Source of the DNA: Amphibalanus amphitrite
Taxonomy: Eukaryota; Arthropoda; Thecostraca; Balanomorpha; Balanidae
Length of the DNA stretch: 64,000 bases
Assembly (NCBI RefSeq): GCF_019059575.1
Contig: NW_024883421.1
Location: forward strand, 1-64,000
Direction: 5' to 3'
Shown: positions 1 to 10,942 of the stretch, piece by piece
Position numbering within the stretch: position 1 is the stretch's first letter
Layout: each line of letters begins with the position of its first letter
Notes under the pieces: generated by a model
What the model was told of the DNA's origin: nothing
Database searches by the model: none
Seen by the model: only the letters and a program-made list of their open reading frames with translations
Made by a program: the position numbers and the translations under genes

Positions 1-585
1 CTGAACATACTTATTCAAAATTATAGCAGCCTTGCCGTACAGACGAACACAGCGCTACAACGATCACATCGCTGTAAAGATGCACGCACCGCCCTTCACC
101 AGTGCTTAGAACAAACTGAAGTCGCCGGCCAGTTGCGGCCGACCACGATAATTAGGTCCTATCAGCTGAGTATTAGAGCTGCCAGATTATCAATGTTATC
201 AATTACAACACGGACACATGGTATGCCAAGTTCTTTAAAAACGGCTGTTCAGCCCATTAGTCTTCTTTAAATCTGCACTGGATACATAATTCTAGCGTTT
301 GGATTACTTCTTGTAACAGAACATTCGGGAACTGTGCTTGCTTCCATTGGAATCTGGCGGCTCTAATTCTCAACCGCGATCGGTAGCCGGCCGGTCAGCC
401 GGCGCCTTCAGTCTGTTCCGAGCGCTGGTGAGGGGTGCTGCGTGTATCTTCTACAGCGAGGTGATCATTGAAGCGCTTTGTGTCGTCTATACGGCAAGTC
501 TGTTATAAGTTTGAATAAGTATGTATTGTAAACTGATATTCAATACGTTCTGTTGTCTCGTTGCTGGCTTTGTCTTTGGTTTATC
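1..585. mobile_element. Foldback/TIR DNA element, copy 1 (left edge cut by window)
   Basis: Long inverted repeats: the left arm (from base 1, with CTTGCCGTACAGACGA at 31) is mirrored by the right arm (about 380-585, with GTCGTCTATACGGCAAG at 483). The arms run for 150 bp or more, and the short middle section has no transposase. A closely related copy follows at 673-1310 and a third at 27513-28042, so this is a dispersed family. Small open frames inside are not convincing genes. It is probably a non-autonomous DNA transposon; the superfamily is unknown because no clean target duplication was found. Confidence 0.6.
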
Positions 586-672
586 TATGTCGGTTTTATA
601 TAACGTAACTTATCATTATTATATTTCACGACAAGGGATGTTAAAGAAAAGACTGAAGATTCTAGACAGAAT

Positions 673-1310
673 AAAAAGACAAAGGCAGCAACGACACAAG
701 TGAAAGTATTGAATACCAGTTCACTGAACATACTTATTCAAAATTATAACAGCCTTGCCGTACAGACGACACACAGCGCTACAACGATCACATCGCTGTA
801 GAAGATGCACGCACCGCCCTTCACCAGTGCTTAGAACAAACTGAAGTCGCCGGCCAGTTGCGGCCGACCACGATAATTAGGTCCTATCAGCTGACGTATT
901 AGAGCTGCCAGATTATCAATGTTATCAATTACAACACGGACACATGGTATGCCAAGTTCTTTAAAAACGGCTGTTCAGCCCATTAGTCTTCTTAAAATCT
1001 GCACTGGATACATAATTCTAGGGTTTGGATTACTTCTCGTAACAGAACATTCGGGAACTGTGCTTGCTTCCATTGGAAATCTGGCAGCTCTAATTCTCAA
1101 CCGCGATCGGTAGCCGGCCGGTCAGCCGGCGCCTTCAGTCTGTTCCGAGCGCTGGTGAGGGGTGCTGCGTGTATCTACTACAGGGAGGTGATCATCGCAG
1201 CACTTTGTGTCGTCTGTACGGCAATGGTGTTCTGTTATAATTTTGAATAAGTGTGTATTGTAAACTGATATTCAATACGTTCACTTGTCTCGTTGTTGGC
1301 TTTTTCTTTG
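673..1310. mobile_element. Foldback/TIR DNA element, copy 2
   Basis: Same structure as copy 1. The left arm starts near AAAGACAAAGGCAGCAACGA (about 676), and the right arm ends near the mirrored CGTTGTTGGCTTTTTCTTTGG (about 1290-1310). The CTTGCCGTACAGACGACAC motif at 754 pairs with GTGTCGTCTGTACGGCAA near 1207. No coding capacity is recognisable. Confidence 0.6.
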
Positions 1311-1551
1311 GTTTCTTTATGTCGGTTTTATATAACGTAACTTATCATTATTATATTTCACGACACGGGATGTCAAAGAAAAGACAAAAACGGCTGTTCA
1401 GTTCATCAGACTTCTTAAAATCTGCACTGGATACATTATCCTAGCGTCTCAATTACTTCTCGGAACAGAACATTTGGGAACTGTGCTTGTTTCCATTCGA
1501 AATCTGGCAGCTCTAATTCTCAACCGCGATCGGCAGCCGACCGGTTAGGCA

Positions 1552-1678
1552 CGGGATGTTAAAGAAAAGACTGAATATTCAAATATTCTAGTGCAATGAT
1601 TGTTACCATTGTTTTTAAAATCTAACAATCATTGCATTAGAACATTTGAATATTCAGTCTTCTTTAAGGTCCCATGTC
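1552..1678. repeat. Hairpin-forming inverted repeat, arms about 55 bp
   Basis: The left arm, containing AAGACTGAATATTCAAATAT, is mirrored after a short AT-rich loop (about 1608-1620) by GAACATTTGAATATTCAGTC. There are only a few mismatches. It may be a small MITE or the collapsed ends of one. Confidence 0.7.
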
Positions 1679-1797
1679 GTGAAATATAATATTGCCACCA
1701 CACGCAGCGAAATCTCAAATCGGTTTTCAGATATTGACAAACTCGGACGCTCCAATATTAGATAATGTTAGCTGTTCTCCAAAGCCAATGCAGATAT

Positions 1798-2331
1798 TTA
1801 GGACGAATATTCGAAACACCAGGTGCTTTTTATTTATGGTACCTTTGGAAAGCACTGCGGCTTTCTTCCTCAGCCTAGACAGTTAGACACACATAGAATC
1901 AAATCAAAATTAACAATTCATCCTAGTCGTTCGTTTCGTGATATTAAACATCGTTTGGATGCGTATAAGTGGCGCACATTCAAATTTCCAAAATTATGTG
2001 GTCACATGCTTAAATTAAGTCTTCGCTTCTTCGATGAAGAGTAAAAATATCAGGTAATATCACAGACGTCAGCAATGATAAAAAAGACAGATGCCTATCA
2101 CATGCGCTTCAACATCATAAGCAAATCGTCAAAACGGCGAAACAACATGCATACAAAAAATACATATTATAATTCCGCAGGTCTGCACTTTTTCACTACT
2201 TCAGCACACGGTACACATTTGCCAGCGGTACACCGTGTTTTGTATTTAAAAGCTATATAGCTATATTTAAAAGTATTTCGAAAGCTACCATAAATAAAAA
2301 GTACCTGGTGATTCGAATATTCGTCCTAAAC
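1798..2331. repeat. Inverted repeat pair (46 bp) around about 440 bp
   Basis: The segment at 1798-1843 (GGACGAATATTCGAAACACC) recurs inverted at 2287-2331 (GGTGATTCGAATATTCGTCC). It is probably the end pair of a small DNA element. The open frames between the arms (for example 1823-2044 +) match nothing I recognise and are not called as genes. Confidence 0.5.
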
Positions 2332-2714
2332 ATGATTCCTTCCCAGGTGAATAACAATATTTATCATTATATAAACCAACGCAGATATTTGTTCCCAGAC
2401 TTAACCTGACATCGACGTGACTTTTTAGACCTACGTATGGAAAATTTACCACAAAATCCGTCTCGAACATTCCTTAGGAAGTTTGACGAGAAGCCAGAAA
2501 TCTGCATCCCCCCTCAGTGCTTCGTGTATTCATCTCAATACTTCAAGAAGTCCGGTTAAAAAATATGCGCACAAAACGCACATTAACCAATTTCAAACGG
2601 AAAAAAACTTTCACCAATCACACGCAAAGCCGAGACGAAACTTCATCTGTCATTCAACTGTATAAATGATAATGTGAATTTACCACGAGCACAGAGTAGC
2701 AACTAGAGATGTCA
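2332..2714. other. No feature recognised
   Basis: AT-rich sequence with only short, unrecognisable open frames on both strands. I see no repeat or motif. Confidence 0.5.
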
Positions 2715-2950
2715 ATCGGATACCAACATTTTGGTATACCGATACCAAACCGATACCAACTTGGTATTTGGTATTTCAATCCCCCTATATTTGATATTTT
2801 GTTGGTATTATGAACCCATACTAATATATGACGCAGATAAATTGGTATAAATTTGGTATTTGCCTCATGTTCCTAGGTTGGTTCGGTTTCGATATTTCTC
2901 ACGGTTTTGGTTGGTATTTTGTTTGGTATCGGTACTCTGGTTTTCTATAA
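2715..2950. repeat. Degenerate GGTAT/GATACC low-complexity repeat
   Basis: Repeated GGTAT and its complement ATACC in both orientations (for example TTGGTATACCGATACCAAAC). It looks like a decayed satellite or foldback core. Confidence 0.6.
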
Positions 2951-3130
2951 TTGACATCAATAGTAGCAACCAACAGCGCAGAACTAACATGCTCGGTCCG
3001 AGCTCAACTCGGCAGATGTCAGCTCACACCGCGCCGAACAGTTTCACAAACGGCAAATTACCGAGGTTACCACAATCACGAATATGAATGATCATTATGA
3101 TCTGAATGATCATACAAAATACAAATACTT

Positions 3131-3185
3131 GTAATTGTAAGAAGTGTTGCCCGCATTTGTAATTGTAAAGAAGTGTTGCCCGCAA
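3131..3185 (+). repeat. Short tandem duplication, unit about 28 bp, two copies
   Basis: TGTAATTGTAAGAAGTGTTG followed by CCCGCA is repeated immediately, with one inserted A in the second copy. Confidence 0.75.
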
Positions 3186-3189
3186 ATCG

Positions 3190-4390
3190 TAGTCACTTAT
3201 GTTCACAATAAAGTAATTGAGGTCTGATGCGTGAAATTCATGGCATGCGAATCGGTAACCAGTAATATCGCGGTAGGGGAAGACAACAGGTCATGTATAA
3301 TGTGCAGAAAAGCCCGCCAAACAAATACATCGTCATGCATCATGTTACGAATGCTAGTCAAAAATCGCCGGAACTATCGTTCTCATACATACGGCCACGG
3401 GAGAGGGGGGATGAACGTCACAATTAGCAGTTGCACAGCAAATGGATCGTACAATTATCAGTTACACTTTGATCATAACGAACTTTACCTAGCACCGGTA
3501 TAATTCCTCCCCGCTTGCCGCTCTTGTCTGTCATCTGATGATCCTCACAACTATTTCAATGATGAACTTCATCACCCCGACCCGCACTCTATTTCCACCG
3601 AAGTGTTCACTCCTTGCAGCACTGTCAATCCCGTGACAGAAGGTGCCGCGCCGACCGTCCGCCGTCACACCACTATGCCTCCATTAACCTTTGGGTGACA
3701 ATCCACGATTAACTGTAACTGGTAACTGTAACTGTTAACCACGGTTTAACCACGGTAACTGTGCCGCCTCCTTGGGGCACGCTTATTACCCTACAGCCCG
3801 CACCGGGGCCGCCGATTTGAATCCGGTCATCTTTCTCCCCGCGCAAGCAGGGACTTCCACACTGCAACTTCGAGCTGTGTCGCCGGTCTAGAGCACAGGG
3901 CCGACTGGCTATCCGTAGTTTTGCAGTTGACTGGTGGGTTCCCCCTGTTCATCCTCTGAGTGGTCCAGCGGCCCGCGCAGCGTTGCGACGAGGTCCACCA
4001 TCTCGGTTCTGTAGCTGCAGCATGTGACTGGCCCGCCTGAGCTCCTCGACGTCGGCCCGCGGCCCGAGAGAGAACAAGCTGGGCCGACTGGCCGAGCTAG
4101 GCTAATTGCACCAGGTCCATGCCGCCGGCCGGTGCCGTGCATGGGGCCTCTGGACTGGGAGATGATCGGATACAGCGAATGCTGCCACCGCCGCCCCAGG
4201 TGAGCTACACGTACCACCGCCACTCCACCGGTCCGCTAGGTAAGCCCTGCCACCGACGTGGAAAGCGAACTGTAACGCACAGGGAACGAAACCCATCAGC
4301 AATCGGTGTAGGGGAGGGGATAACATTGCACAAGCGGACAGGAAACAGCACTGATATAGCATCTAGATAAGGTTAAGTGGTATAAATGAA
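3190..4390. other. No gene recognised
   Basis: Mixed-composition sequence. There is a small TAACTGTAACTGG-type repeat at 3710-3760 and a tRNA B-box-like string (GATTTGAATCC) near 3813 with no tRNA around it. A 90-codon open frame at 3231-3503 and overlapping frames at 3909-4370 match no family I recognise. Confidence 0.4.
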
Positions 4391-4467
4391 AGACACACAC
4401 ACACGCACGCACGCACGCACGCACGCACGCACTTACGCACGCACGCACGCACGCACGCACGCACACA

Positions 4468-4498
<31 letters not shown>

Positions 4499-4499
4499 G
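4391..4499. repeat. (ACGC)n microsatellite
   Basis: About 109 bp of ACGC repeats with a few ACAC and ACTT interruptions. Confidence 0.95.
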
Positions 4500-5116
4500 G
4501 TGCCGGAAGTCTGAGTCGCCCAAATCTTACCGACTCCGGATCGGTGTCAATCCACTCCTGATCGGTGTCAATATAGCATGGCCCAAGACACTAAAACGTT
4601 CGTTGATGCTTCAAAGCCAGATTTGGTCGTAGTAAAGACAAAGCTTACGTTTTGAACAATCCTTTTCAGTTAAAATCAGAAACAACACTTGTGCCAGAAC
4701 CTCTTCATAGCTCTGCACATTACTTTAAAACATATTGCAATTTTAGGTCTTGCAATCTAAGAGCGTGCAAAGAATTGTTGCAGGCAAGATGAAACATTTC
4801 TGACAAACCCGGAGTCAGTCATCAAATCGTCCATCGACTCTGCACACCTGTCAGTAGTTGTGTCGGTTGTAAAATGCACAAAGGTGTTTCAAAGTAGCTA
4901 CAGCAAGCAAAAGACTGGCTCATCAACCTGACCTACCCGCGTGACTTTCATGCTGCTGAGCTGACGTTTGTCATCCATGCTGCCGCCGGCCGCTCCAGCA
5001 GCCCAGTCGCGAGTGTACGATCCGCAGCTCTGCGTTGGCCCGGCTTCAGCTTCACGTTCTGAAAATGGGATCCATTTCATATCAATTCATTGCTGATTGA
5101 GGATTATCAATGGACA
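4500..5116. other. No feature recognised
   Basis: A GGATCGGTGTCAAT-like phrase is repeated near 4537 and 4561. Nothing else is recognisable. Confidence 0.4.
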
Positions 5117-5252
5117 GGTGACATATTATAGTGCATGTATGGCCTAAACTTTTGAATTCATTTAAAATTTTTCAATTCACGCATTTTCTTGCGTTTTTCC
5201 CCCTTTTAAATGAATTCAAAAGTTTAGGCCATACATGCACTATAATATGTCA
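5117..5252. repeat. Near-perfect palindrome, arms about 47 bp
   Basis: The arm at 5117-5163 (TGACATATTATAGTGCATGT...) is mirrored at 5205-5252 (...ACATGCACTATAATATGTCA) around a loop of about 40 bp. CATTGCTGATTG occurs just outside both arms (5088 and 5251), consistent with a duplicated target. The structure fits a small foldback MITE. Confidence 0.75.
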
Positions 5253-5268
5253 TTGCTGATTGTGATGG

Positions 5269-6162
5269 TTCACCCTTGCCCGCACATGCCATTTTCCCAT
5301 CCTAAAGCGCACATGGGGGTGGTTGCCACCCCCTCGCCATTTCGTTCCTGTTGGAGATAGAGCTTAGCGGTGAAGACCAAAAAGATTCTTTGGGAAGAGA
5401 AAAATCCAATGATACCCAGTTTTACCTTCTCAGGTCAGTCATTGAACTTCCAGGTCAGGCCAAACTAAAAAAATGTTGCTGTTTTGGGTCACCGTTGGAT
5501 ATCAAGTGCGCTGCTTATCATATACCGACGACGATGCTGTTTTCTGCTGCCAAGCCAGCTAGAACCTTTTTGTCACACTACCCGACCAGATTTTTGCTGC
5601 TGAGGTCATTTCAGGTCAAGTTAGGTCAAGGTCTATTATATGTGTTTGTATGTCTGTGTGTGTCTGTGTGTATACTGATGTGTGCACCGATTTTTTGTGT
5701 GTCCATATTACATAAAATCATGATCTGAGAAGTTTTTACCAAAAATGCAGTCATAAAACTCCACGAAAAGTAAATTCAGCTTGCCTAAAACGCAATTATC
5801 TTAGATGACCTAGGTTGACCTTGACCCTGACCTTGACACCTGTACATCGTCGAACAACATGTTCGATGATAGGTGGGAGACTGGCAAAAAAGGCCGAAAT
5901 CAAGGTGTCAAAAGCTCACAAGGCCCATGGCAAACGCAAGATGTTGAGAATTGGCCATTTGGGTCATGACGACCTGAAAAACAAGGTCATGTCTCCGAAA
6001 CCAAAAATCACAGAAACTTGAAATTTTCGGTAGATATTAAGAAAGGATAGAGCAGCAGCTATACGAAAAATCAGCCTTCTAGCTTAAAAAATGTTGAGTT
6101 CAGAGCAGAAAGACTAGCTGGGGGGAAGGGGGTGGCAACCACCATGTGCGGGCAAGGGTTAA
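5269..6162. mobile_element. TTAA-type non-autonomous element (piggyBac-like ends)
   Basis: The perfect 16-bp TIR CCCTTGCCCGCACATG (5273) pairs with CATGTGCGGGCAAGGG (ends 6158). The right flank is TTAA; the left is TTCA, a one-base decay. Just inside each end is a G/C hairpin (GGGGGTGGTTGCCACCCCC at 5316; GGTGGCAACCACC near 6131). The core contains several AGGTCA/TGACCT motifs (for example 5815-5840). No transposase is present. CCC...GGG termini with TTAA targets are characteristic of the piggyBac superfamily; assignment to that superfamily is inferred. Confidence 0.75.
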
Positions 6163-6168
6163 GGTGGG

Positions 6169-6747
6169 ATGGTCACCCTAAGCAATACTGCTATCGAGGG
6201 GATTGAGAGCGCGGACGACCTGACAAAACAAGCGGCCGCCTTGTCCTTAAACGCCCACTCACTGACCAGGGCGGTTCACTGTGCGGCCACGCAGGAATGG
6301 CGCGACAACTGCTCAGAATCACTATTCAAGCCACTCCTCGGGAGCACGTCGCCGCTCCCTATCCCCGGAGCGGACCGAGAGGATGCCGTTTCGGTGCACC
6401 AGATAAGGGCGGGCCACTGGAGCCGCTCGCTCCAATAAGGCACCGAATCGGCTGTCTCAACTCCGCGGCGTGCCAGCAGTGCCTAGACAAGCGGTGCCCC
6501 GCGGCGCAGAGTGTGCCGAGAAGAGGGTGATGTGCCGGAGCACATGCTGCTCCGCCGTTATTAACATCGGCACAAATTTGTGGCCCCGGAGCTCACGGCT
6601 CCAGCTTTGTTTCACGGCATGAAGCAAGAGTGTGCTAACACTATTCAGGCATTGGGTTTCTGTGGAAATGAAAAACTCATTCGGACGCTCAAACATGGGA
6701 GAGCATACAAGGCCCCGCCCCCGGAACACTCTGTCTGGTTCATATAG
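6169..6747 (+). pseudogene. LINE retrotransposon remnant: RNase H C-terminal region
   Basis: The first frame (6169-6436) reads GIESADDLTKQAAAL, which resembles the end of a LINE RNase H domain (family pattern G-I-x-G-N-E-x-A-D-x-L-A-K-x-A). It continues to AVSVHQIRAGHWSRSL, like the A-V-x-x-H-x-L-R-T-G-H motif that follows RNase H in several non-LTR clades. After a frameshift near 6433 the similarity resumes (RHRIGCLNSAACQQC, then EGDVPEHMLLR), again matching the usual cysteine-rich tail. An in-frame stop follows and the remnant ends near 6747. Only the 3' end of the element remains, with no reverse transcriptase. The clade is not resolvable by eye. Confidence 0.6.
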
Positions 6748-7033
6748 CCTTGATCGGTAGATGTGCACACTGCACATGTGCTTTATATAAAAAGGCCTTA
6801 ATTTTCGCACAAATAGGCACCTAATTTTTGGCTCAAATCACACAAAAATTTCAGCGCAAGATCGGTTGCGCCAAATTTCGGCGCAAGAGGGTCTCACGGG
6901 CGTCCGGCGTAGTGTATGAATGTTTTCCAGTCTGGCCAAGAAGCCCCTACGAACCTGGACTAGGATGATAGGACCAGGTCTTCACAACTGAATGTCTATG
7001 GATTCAGCAGGAATTCCCCACACTCAATAACAA
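6748..7033. other. No feature recognised
   Basis: AT-leaning sequence with a short repeated phrase (TTTTCGCACAAATAGG / TTTCGGCGCAAGAGGG). No open frame worth calling. Confidence 0.4.
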
Positions 7034-7041
7034 TGCTTGAC

Positions 7042-9741
7042 CACTGGCGGATCCAGGGATTTAGCACGGGGGGGGGGCATATCAAGTCACGGAGCCAGAC
7101 CTAGGGTACCCCCAAATCCCATTTTCTCATCGGACTTAGGCCACCTTATTTTCGTCATAGCCCTGACACGTGTTTTTTTCTAAAAAAAAAAAAACAGAAA
7201 TGGTTCGACACCTGACCCCCATTGGCAGATCCAGGAGGAGGAGGCTTTTGGGACAAATACCCGGGCAGCGCCAGAAATCGACGAAAATTGGTGGGGACGT
7301 TGGGGCCCTCAGCCCCTCAGAATGACGGGTGTATAGAGCCGACCCGGGGCCGCCGGTGTGGAACCTTAAGAGGTACTGGCGTGGGACCATCAAAGGTATC
7401 GGTGTGGGTTCCCCAGAGGCAGTGGTGTGGGGCGCTCAAAGGCACTGGTGCAGGAACCACAAAGGAGCCGGTGTGGGCCCTCTAAGGTGCTGGTGTGAGG
7501 CCCTCACATGGACGTCGTTGTGGTGCCTCAGACACTGGTGTGGCGCTAAGCCCACACCATTCACAGATGGCTGTGTGAGGGGCCATTGGAGTTGTTTGTG
7601 CGAAATGCGAATGCTTAATAATCCAGTAGGACCTCTCAGAGACCGACAAAGGGCCCTCAGAGGCCGGTAACAGGCCGTATGATGCCAACAATGGGCCTTC
7701 ACAGGCCGGCAATTGAGTGCCGGCAGTATCTTCAGGAGCCCTGTGGGATCCTTAGAGATCGGCATGGTCCTCTCAGACGCCGGTGGGGCCCTCAGAGTCA
7801 CCGGTGTAGGACCTACAGAGTTTCCAGTGGCTGGCTGCCAGAGGCACTGGTGTGGGGCCCCAGAGGCGCCGGTGTGGGACCCTGAGTCGCCGATGATGTG
7901 GGCCTCAGGAGACACTGGTTTCTCAGAGGTGGCGGTGTAGGGCCCTCAGACGCGTCTGTGTGGTGCCCTCACAGTCGCCGGTGAAGACTTTCAAAGGCAT
8001 CGTTGTTGGAGTCCTCACTCCTCAGTCCCCAGAGACACATGCATCTGGGCAAGGGGTCTTCAAGAGACCAGCAAGGGCCAGCAGAGGGTTTCAGTTGCCT
8101 TGCGGGATTCTGGAGACCGGCGTGGCACTCTCAGGCGTCACTGGGATCCCTCAGACTCACCAGTGTGGGGCCCACATAGTGCAGGTAGGTAGCCGTCAGA
8201 TGCGCCTGTGAAAGACCTTCAGAGGCGCCAGTGTGGGGCCCTCAGAGCCGCCGCATATGTAGGGCCTTAAGAAATATTGGTGTTAGTCCCTCAGATTGGC
8301 GGTGTTGGGCCCTCAAAGGCGCCGGTGTGAGACCCTCACAGGCGCCGTTATGGGCCCTTAGAGACACTGGTGTGGAACTGTGGAGCCGTTCCATGCGGGT
8401 GGGCCAGGACCCTAATTAGAGCTGACGCTTAATAGGTCAGCAATGTCACTCAGAGGCCAGCACAGGGCCCTCAGAAGCCGGAGTGGGGCCCTTATGGAGA
8501 TGTGTGATGTATGATGTGATGTGTGATGTGACTCAGGAGCCCGTGACTCTGTGAGGTGCCCTCACGAGGCCTGCGGGTCTTATCTCAGTCGAAATAAGGC
8601 ACGCTTAGACCCTGAGCGGCCAATTGGCACTGCAGGGCCTCTCGGGCCCATAGGGCACCATGCATCTAGTGAGGCGGCACGCGCCCCTTGTGCGTGGGGG
8701 GGGGGGGCCCCCTCCCCGGTTACGCTGCACTGGCTGCGGCCATACAGGTAAATCATATTCTAACCATCCCTATTCCCAAGCATAGGCGGCGGCCGATTCC
8801 TGCATGATTTGCGCAATATGAGTGCCATCGTTAGACAATACGGTCAAAAGGGTTGAAGCGGCATGACTCCCCTGTGGTTAGAACTAAGAAGCAGCATATT
8901 TTTAGACAAAATAAAGCAATGACAACTAAATTGAGGTTATTAAAACCAGTGGCGCGGGAACCGGGAGGGGGGTCTAGAGGGGGCTGAGCCCCCCAGCCGA
9001 AAAGCTGGGGGGGGGGCTCGTAATGTATTTGAGCCCCCCCCCAGCTGGAGGAATCGAAATCGGAAATCTACCAACATAATTTCATAGATTCATACATAGG
9101 CGCGGGAACCGGGGAGGGGGCAGTGGGGGAAGCTTGCCCTCACAATTCTGCGGACGTGGGGGCGGTCCACACAACTTTTCATGAGGCCAGGAACCGTTGA
9201 GCAGCTTGTCCTTCCCAAATTAGGGGTTGTGGGTCACATAGGAAGAAAGCATGTAAGTGAAAAATCCACCTCTTTCACTGGCTCGGCAACTCAGTTGACA
9301 GATTAAAACCTTTACTCCAGGTTGCCAAAACGGTAGTTTTTTCACTCAGCTGAGACGGAATGCCTCACTTTTTGCATTTTTTCGTTTTTTTGTTGTTGTT
9401 GTTGAAAAGACCAAAGTCTGAAAAATAAGTGGCCTAAAACCGGTGAGAAAACTAGATTTGGGGGTACCCTAGGTTGATCTCTATTATGGTTCAGCCCCCC
9501 CCCCCCCCCCAGTCTGGAAGAAGTTCTCGCGCCGCTGACTAAAACGACTCTGATCACAAAAGTAGTTACTAGGAAGGTTTTCTAAACCATTTTTATTTAG
9601 TTCCTCGTTATAGGCGTAAGAAGTGTACGTAACGTAAGAAGGCGTAAGAAGGGCATACTTGTACTGAATGCCCTCCCCAGGCTCCTGTCTGGGGGAGGGG
9701 CATATGCCCCTAATGCCCCCCCCCCCCTGGATCCGCCAGTG
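7042..9741. mobile_element. hAT-like non-autonomous element with 8-bp target duplication
   Basis: TIR CACTGGCGGATCCAGGG (7042) and CCCTGGATCCGCCAGTG (ends 9741). The flanking 8-bp sequence TGCTTGAC is present on both sides (7034-7041 and 9742-9749). An 8-bp duplication is typical of hAT and of P elements; hAT is preferred because the ends carry an internal CAGGG. The interior holds a 23-bp minisatellite, G-runs and smaller pieces of related CGCGGGAACC-type elements (8950, 9100), but no transposase. Confidence 0.75.
7290..8700 (+). repeat. 23-bp GC-rich minisatellite (array 1)
   Basis: Dozens of degenerate units of 22-24 bp, approximately GGTGTGGGGCCCTCAGAGGC plus 3 bases. Related arrays lie at 23290-23670 and 63140-64000. 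Long open frames across the array (for example 7436-7915 on the minus strand) are by-products of repeat composition, not genes. Confidence 0.85.
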
Positions 9742-9749
9742 TGCTTGAC

Positions 9750-10097
9750 CATCCATTCCAATTTCACTCTAAGTCTTTCCTTCCATAGAATTACACTGAT
9801 TGCTGATACCCCGCAAGAAAGCTTTATGCACGGTGATATAAATAACTATAAATAGCTTTATGCACTTGAGGCAAGGCCTAAACTTGAGCTGAACCAGGCT
9901 GAAGCACGGTCGACATTGCGGTTTAAGACCCATTTTTAAGTATTTCCGCAAATTTTACAGCCAAATTGGTCAATGCAATCGAATAACGCCTCCATTTCCA
10001 ATCAAATAGATATGCTCACTGACACCACCTGCTTCAGATATCTCAATAAAATCACTTTTCTTCAGCCGTAAGCAGCCTGCCTCTTATCGTTTCACAT
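9750..10097. other. No feature recognised; target sequence of the BEL/Pao insertion
   Basis: Unremarkable sequence leading up to the CACA target duplication (10098-10101) of the LTR retrotransposon. Confidence 0.4.
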
Positions 10098-10101
10098 CAC
10101 A

Positions 10102-10160
10102 TGTATGATATTTAGTGCTGTCAATTTGGCGGTGACATATTCAGTCGCCCACTTGATGTA
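10102..10160 (+). repeat. BEL/Pao 5' LTR, first part
   Basis: Starts TGTATGATATTTAGTGCTGT and runs to CTTGATGTA, matching 25964-26022 of the 3' LTR with one difference (ACTTGATG versus ACGTGATG). It breaks at a TA dinucleotide (10159-10160) where DNA transposons have inserted. The rest of the LTR resumes at 15885. Confidence 0.9.
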
Positions 10161-10942
10161 CAGTAGGTCTATTAAAAAAGTCCCCAGCACCAGTGGGCGC
10201 TGCCATCGCTGAGCCGAACCCCCGTCTGCCCGTCCCATATCGCGCCGGGCTCAGGTCAGGTAGGGTCAGCGGGACCGCTCGGTCCGGCCCGCGGGCGGTG
10301 GATGGGCGGCCGGTAACGCTTTCCGCCAGCCAGCTGTAGGATCCAACAAACGGGACGGCCACCGCTCAGCGCAGCGAAACCGGTGTTTAAGAATGGCAGT
10401 AGATGTTCATGGCCACAATGATTATAGAGATAGTCATTGTTAGCCCGTGCCCCACAGGAATGCCTAGACTCTATAACGCCCTGTTGGAGCGGAAATGGGG
10501 ATTGAACATCATTCTTATAACTCAGCTTTGGCCATTTAAGTGGCATTCGAAGTAGCGTCAAAAGTAGCAAAAAGAAGAAGAAAAATACTTCAGCCAATTT
10601 AAGATCGGGTCAGAACCAGAGGTCATGTCACCAGAGGTCATCGGTGGTAAAATTTTGCTTGGACAGAGTGCGTTGCGCATTGGGTTTCCAATTTCCATGG
10701 AAACATCAACAGACTCGGAAGCTCGCAACGCTAGCGTGGAGCCGAATTCATATCAACCGCCGCAACAATGCAGCAGCGCAGCGCAGCGCAGCGTGCTGCA
10801 GCGTGGGGCCGTGAAACACTGCCCAGGCCCCCTGTCTCCCCCTAATTCCTGTCATCCTTCCAACTCTGAAATCGACCGAGCCTAACCTAACACAACAATC
10901 AGCTCGTTTACCGCTATGTCTGAATAATATTGTCGGATTTAA

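Larger units (their letters stand above)
1..1450 (+). repeat. Direct tandem duplication, period about 722 bp
   Basis: Bases 1-700 recur from 723 with few differences; both begin CTGAACATACTTATTCAAAA. The second unit decays after about 1380, where it joins sequence resembling 965-1030 (AAACGGCTGTTCAG), indicating a rearranged junction. The duplication doubles the foldback element rather than a gene. Confidence 0.75.

Noticed and set aside
4391..4499. CRISPR-like regular array
   Set aside because: Simple tetranucleotide repeat without spacers; the sequence is eukaryotic. The 21-bp and 23-bp arrays are minisatellites with no unique spacers.
7436..7915. 159-codon minus-strand open frame
   Set aside because: Falls in the 23-bp minisatellite and has no domain.
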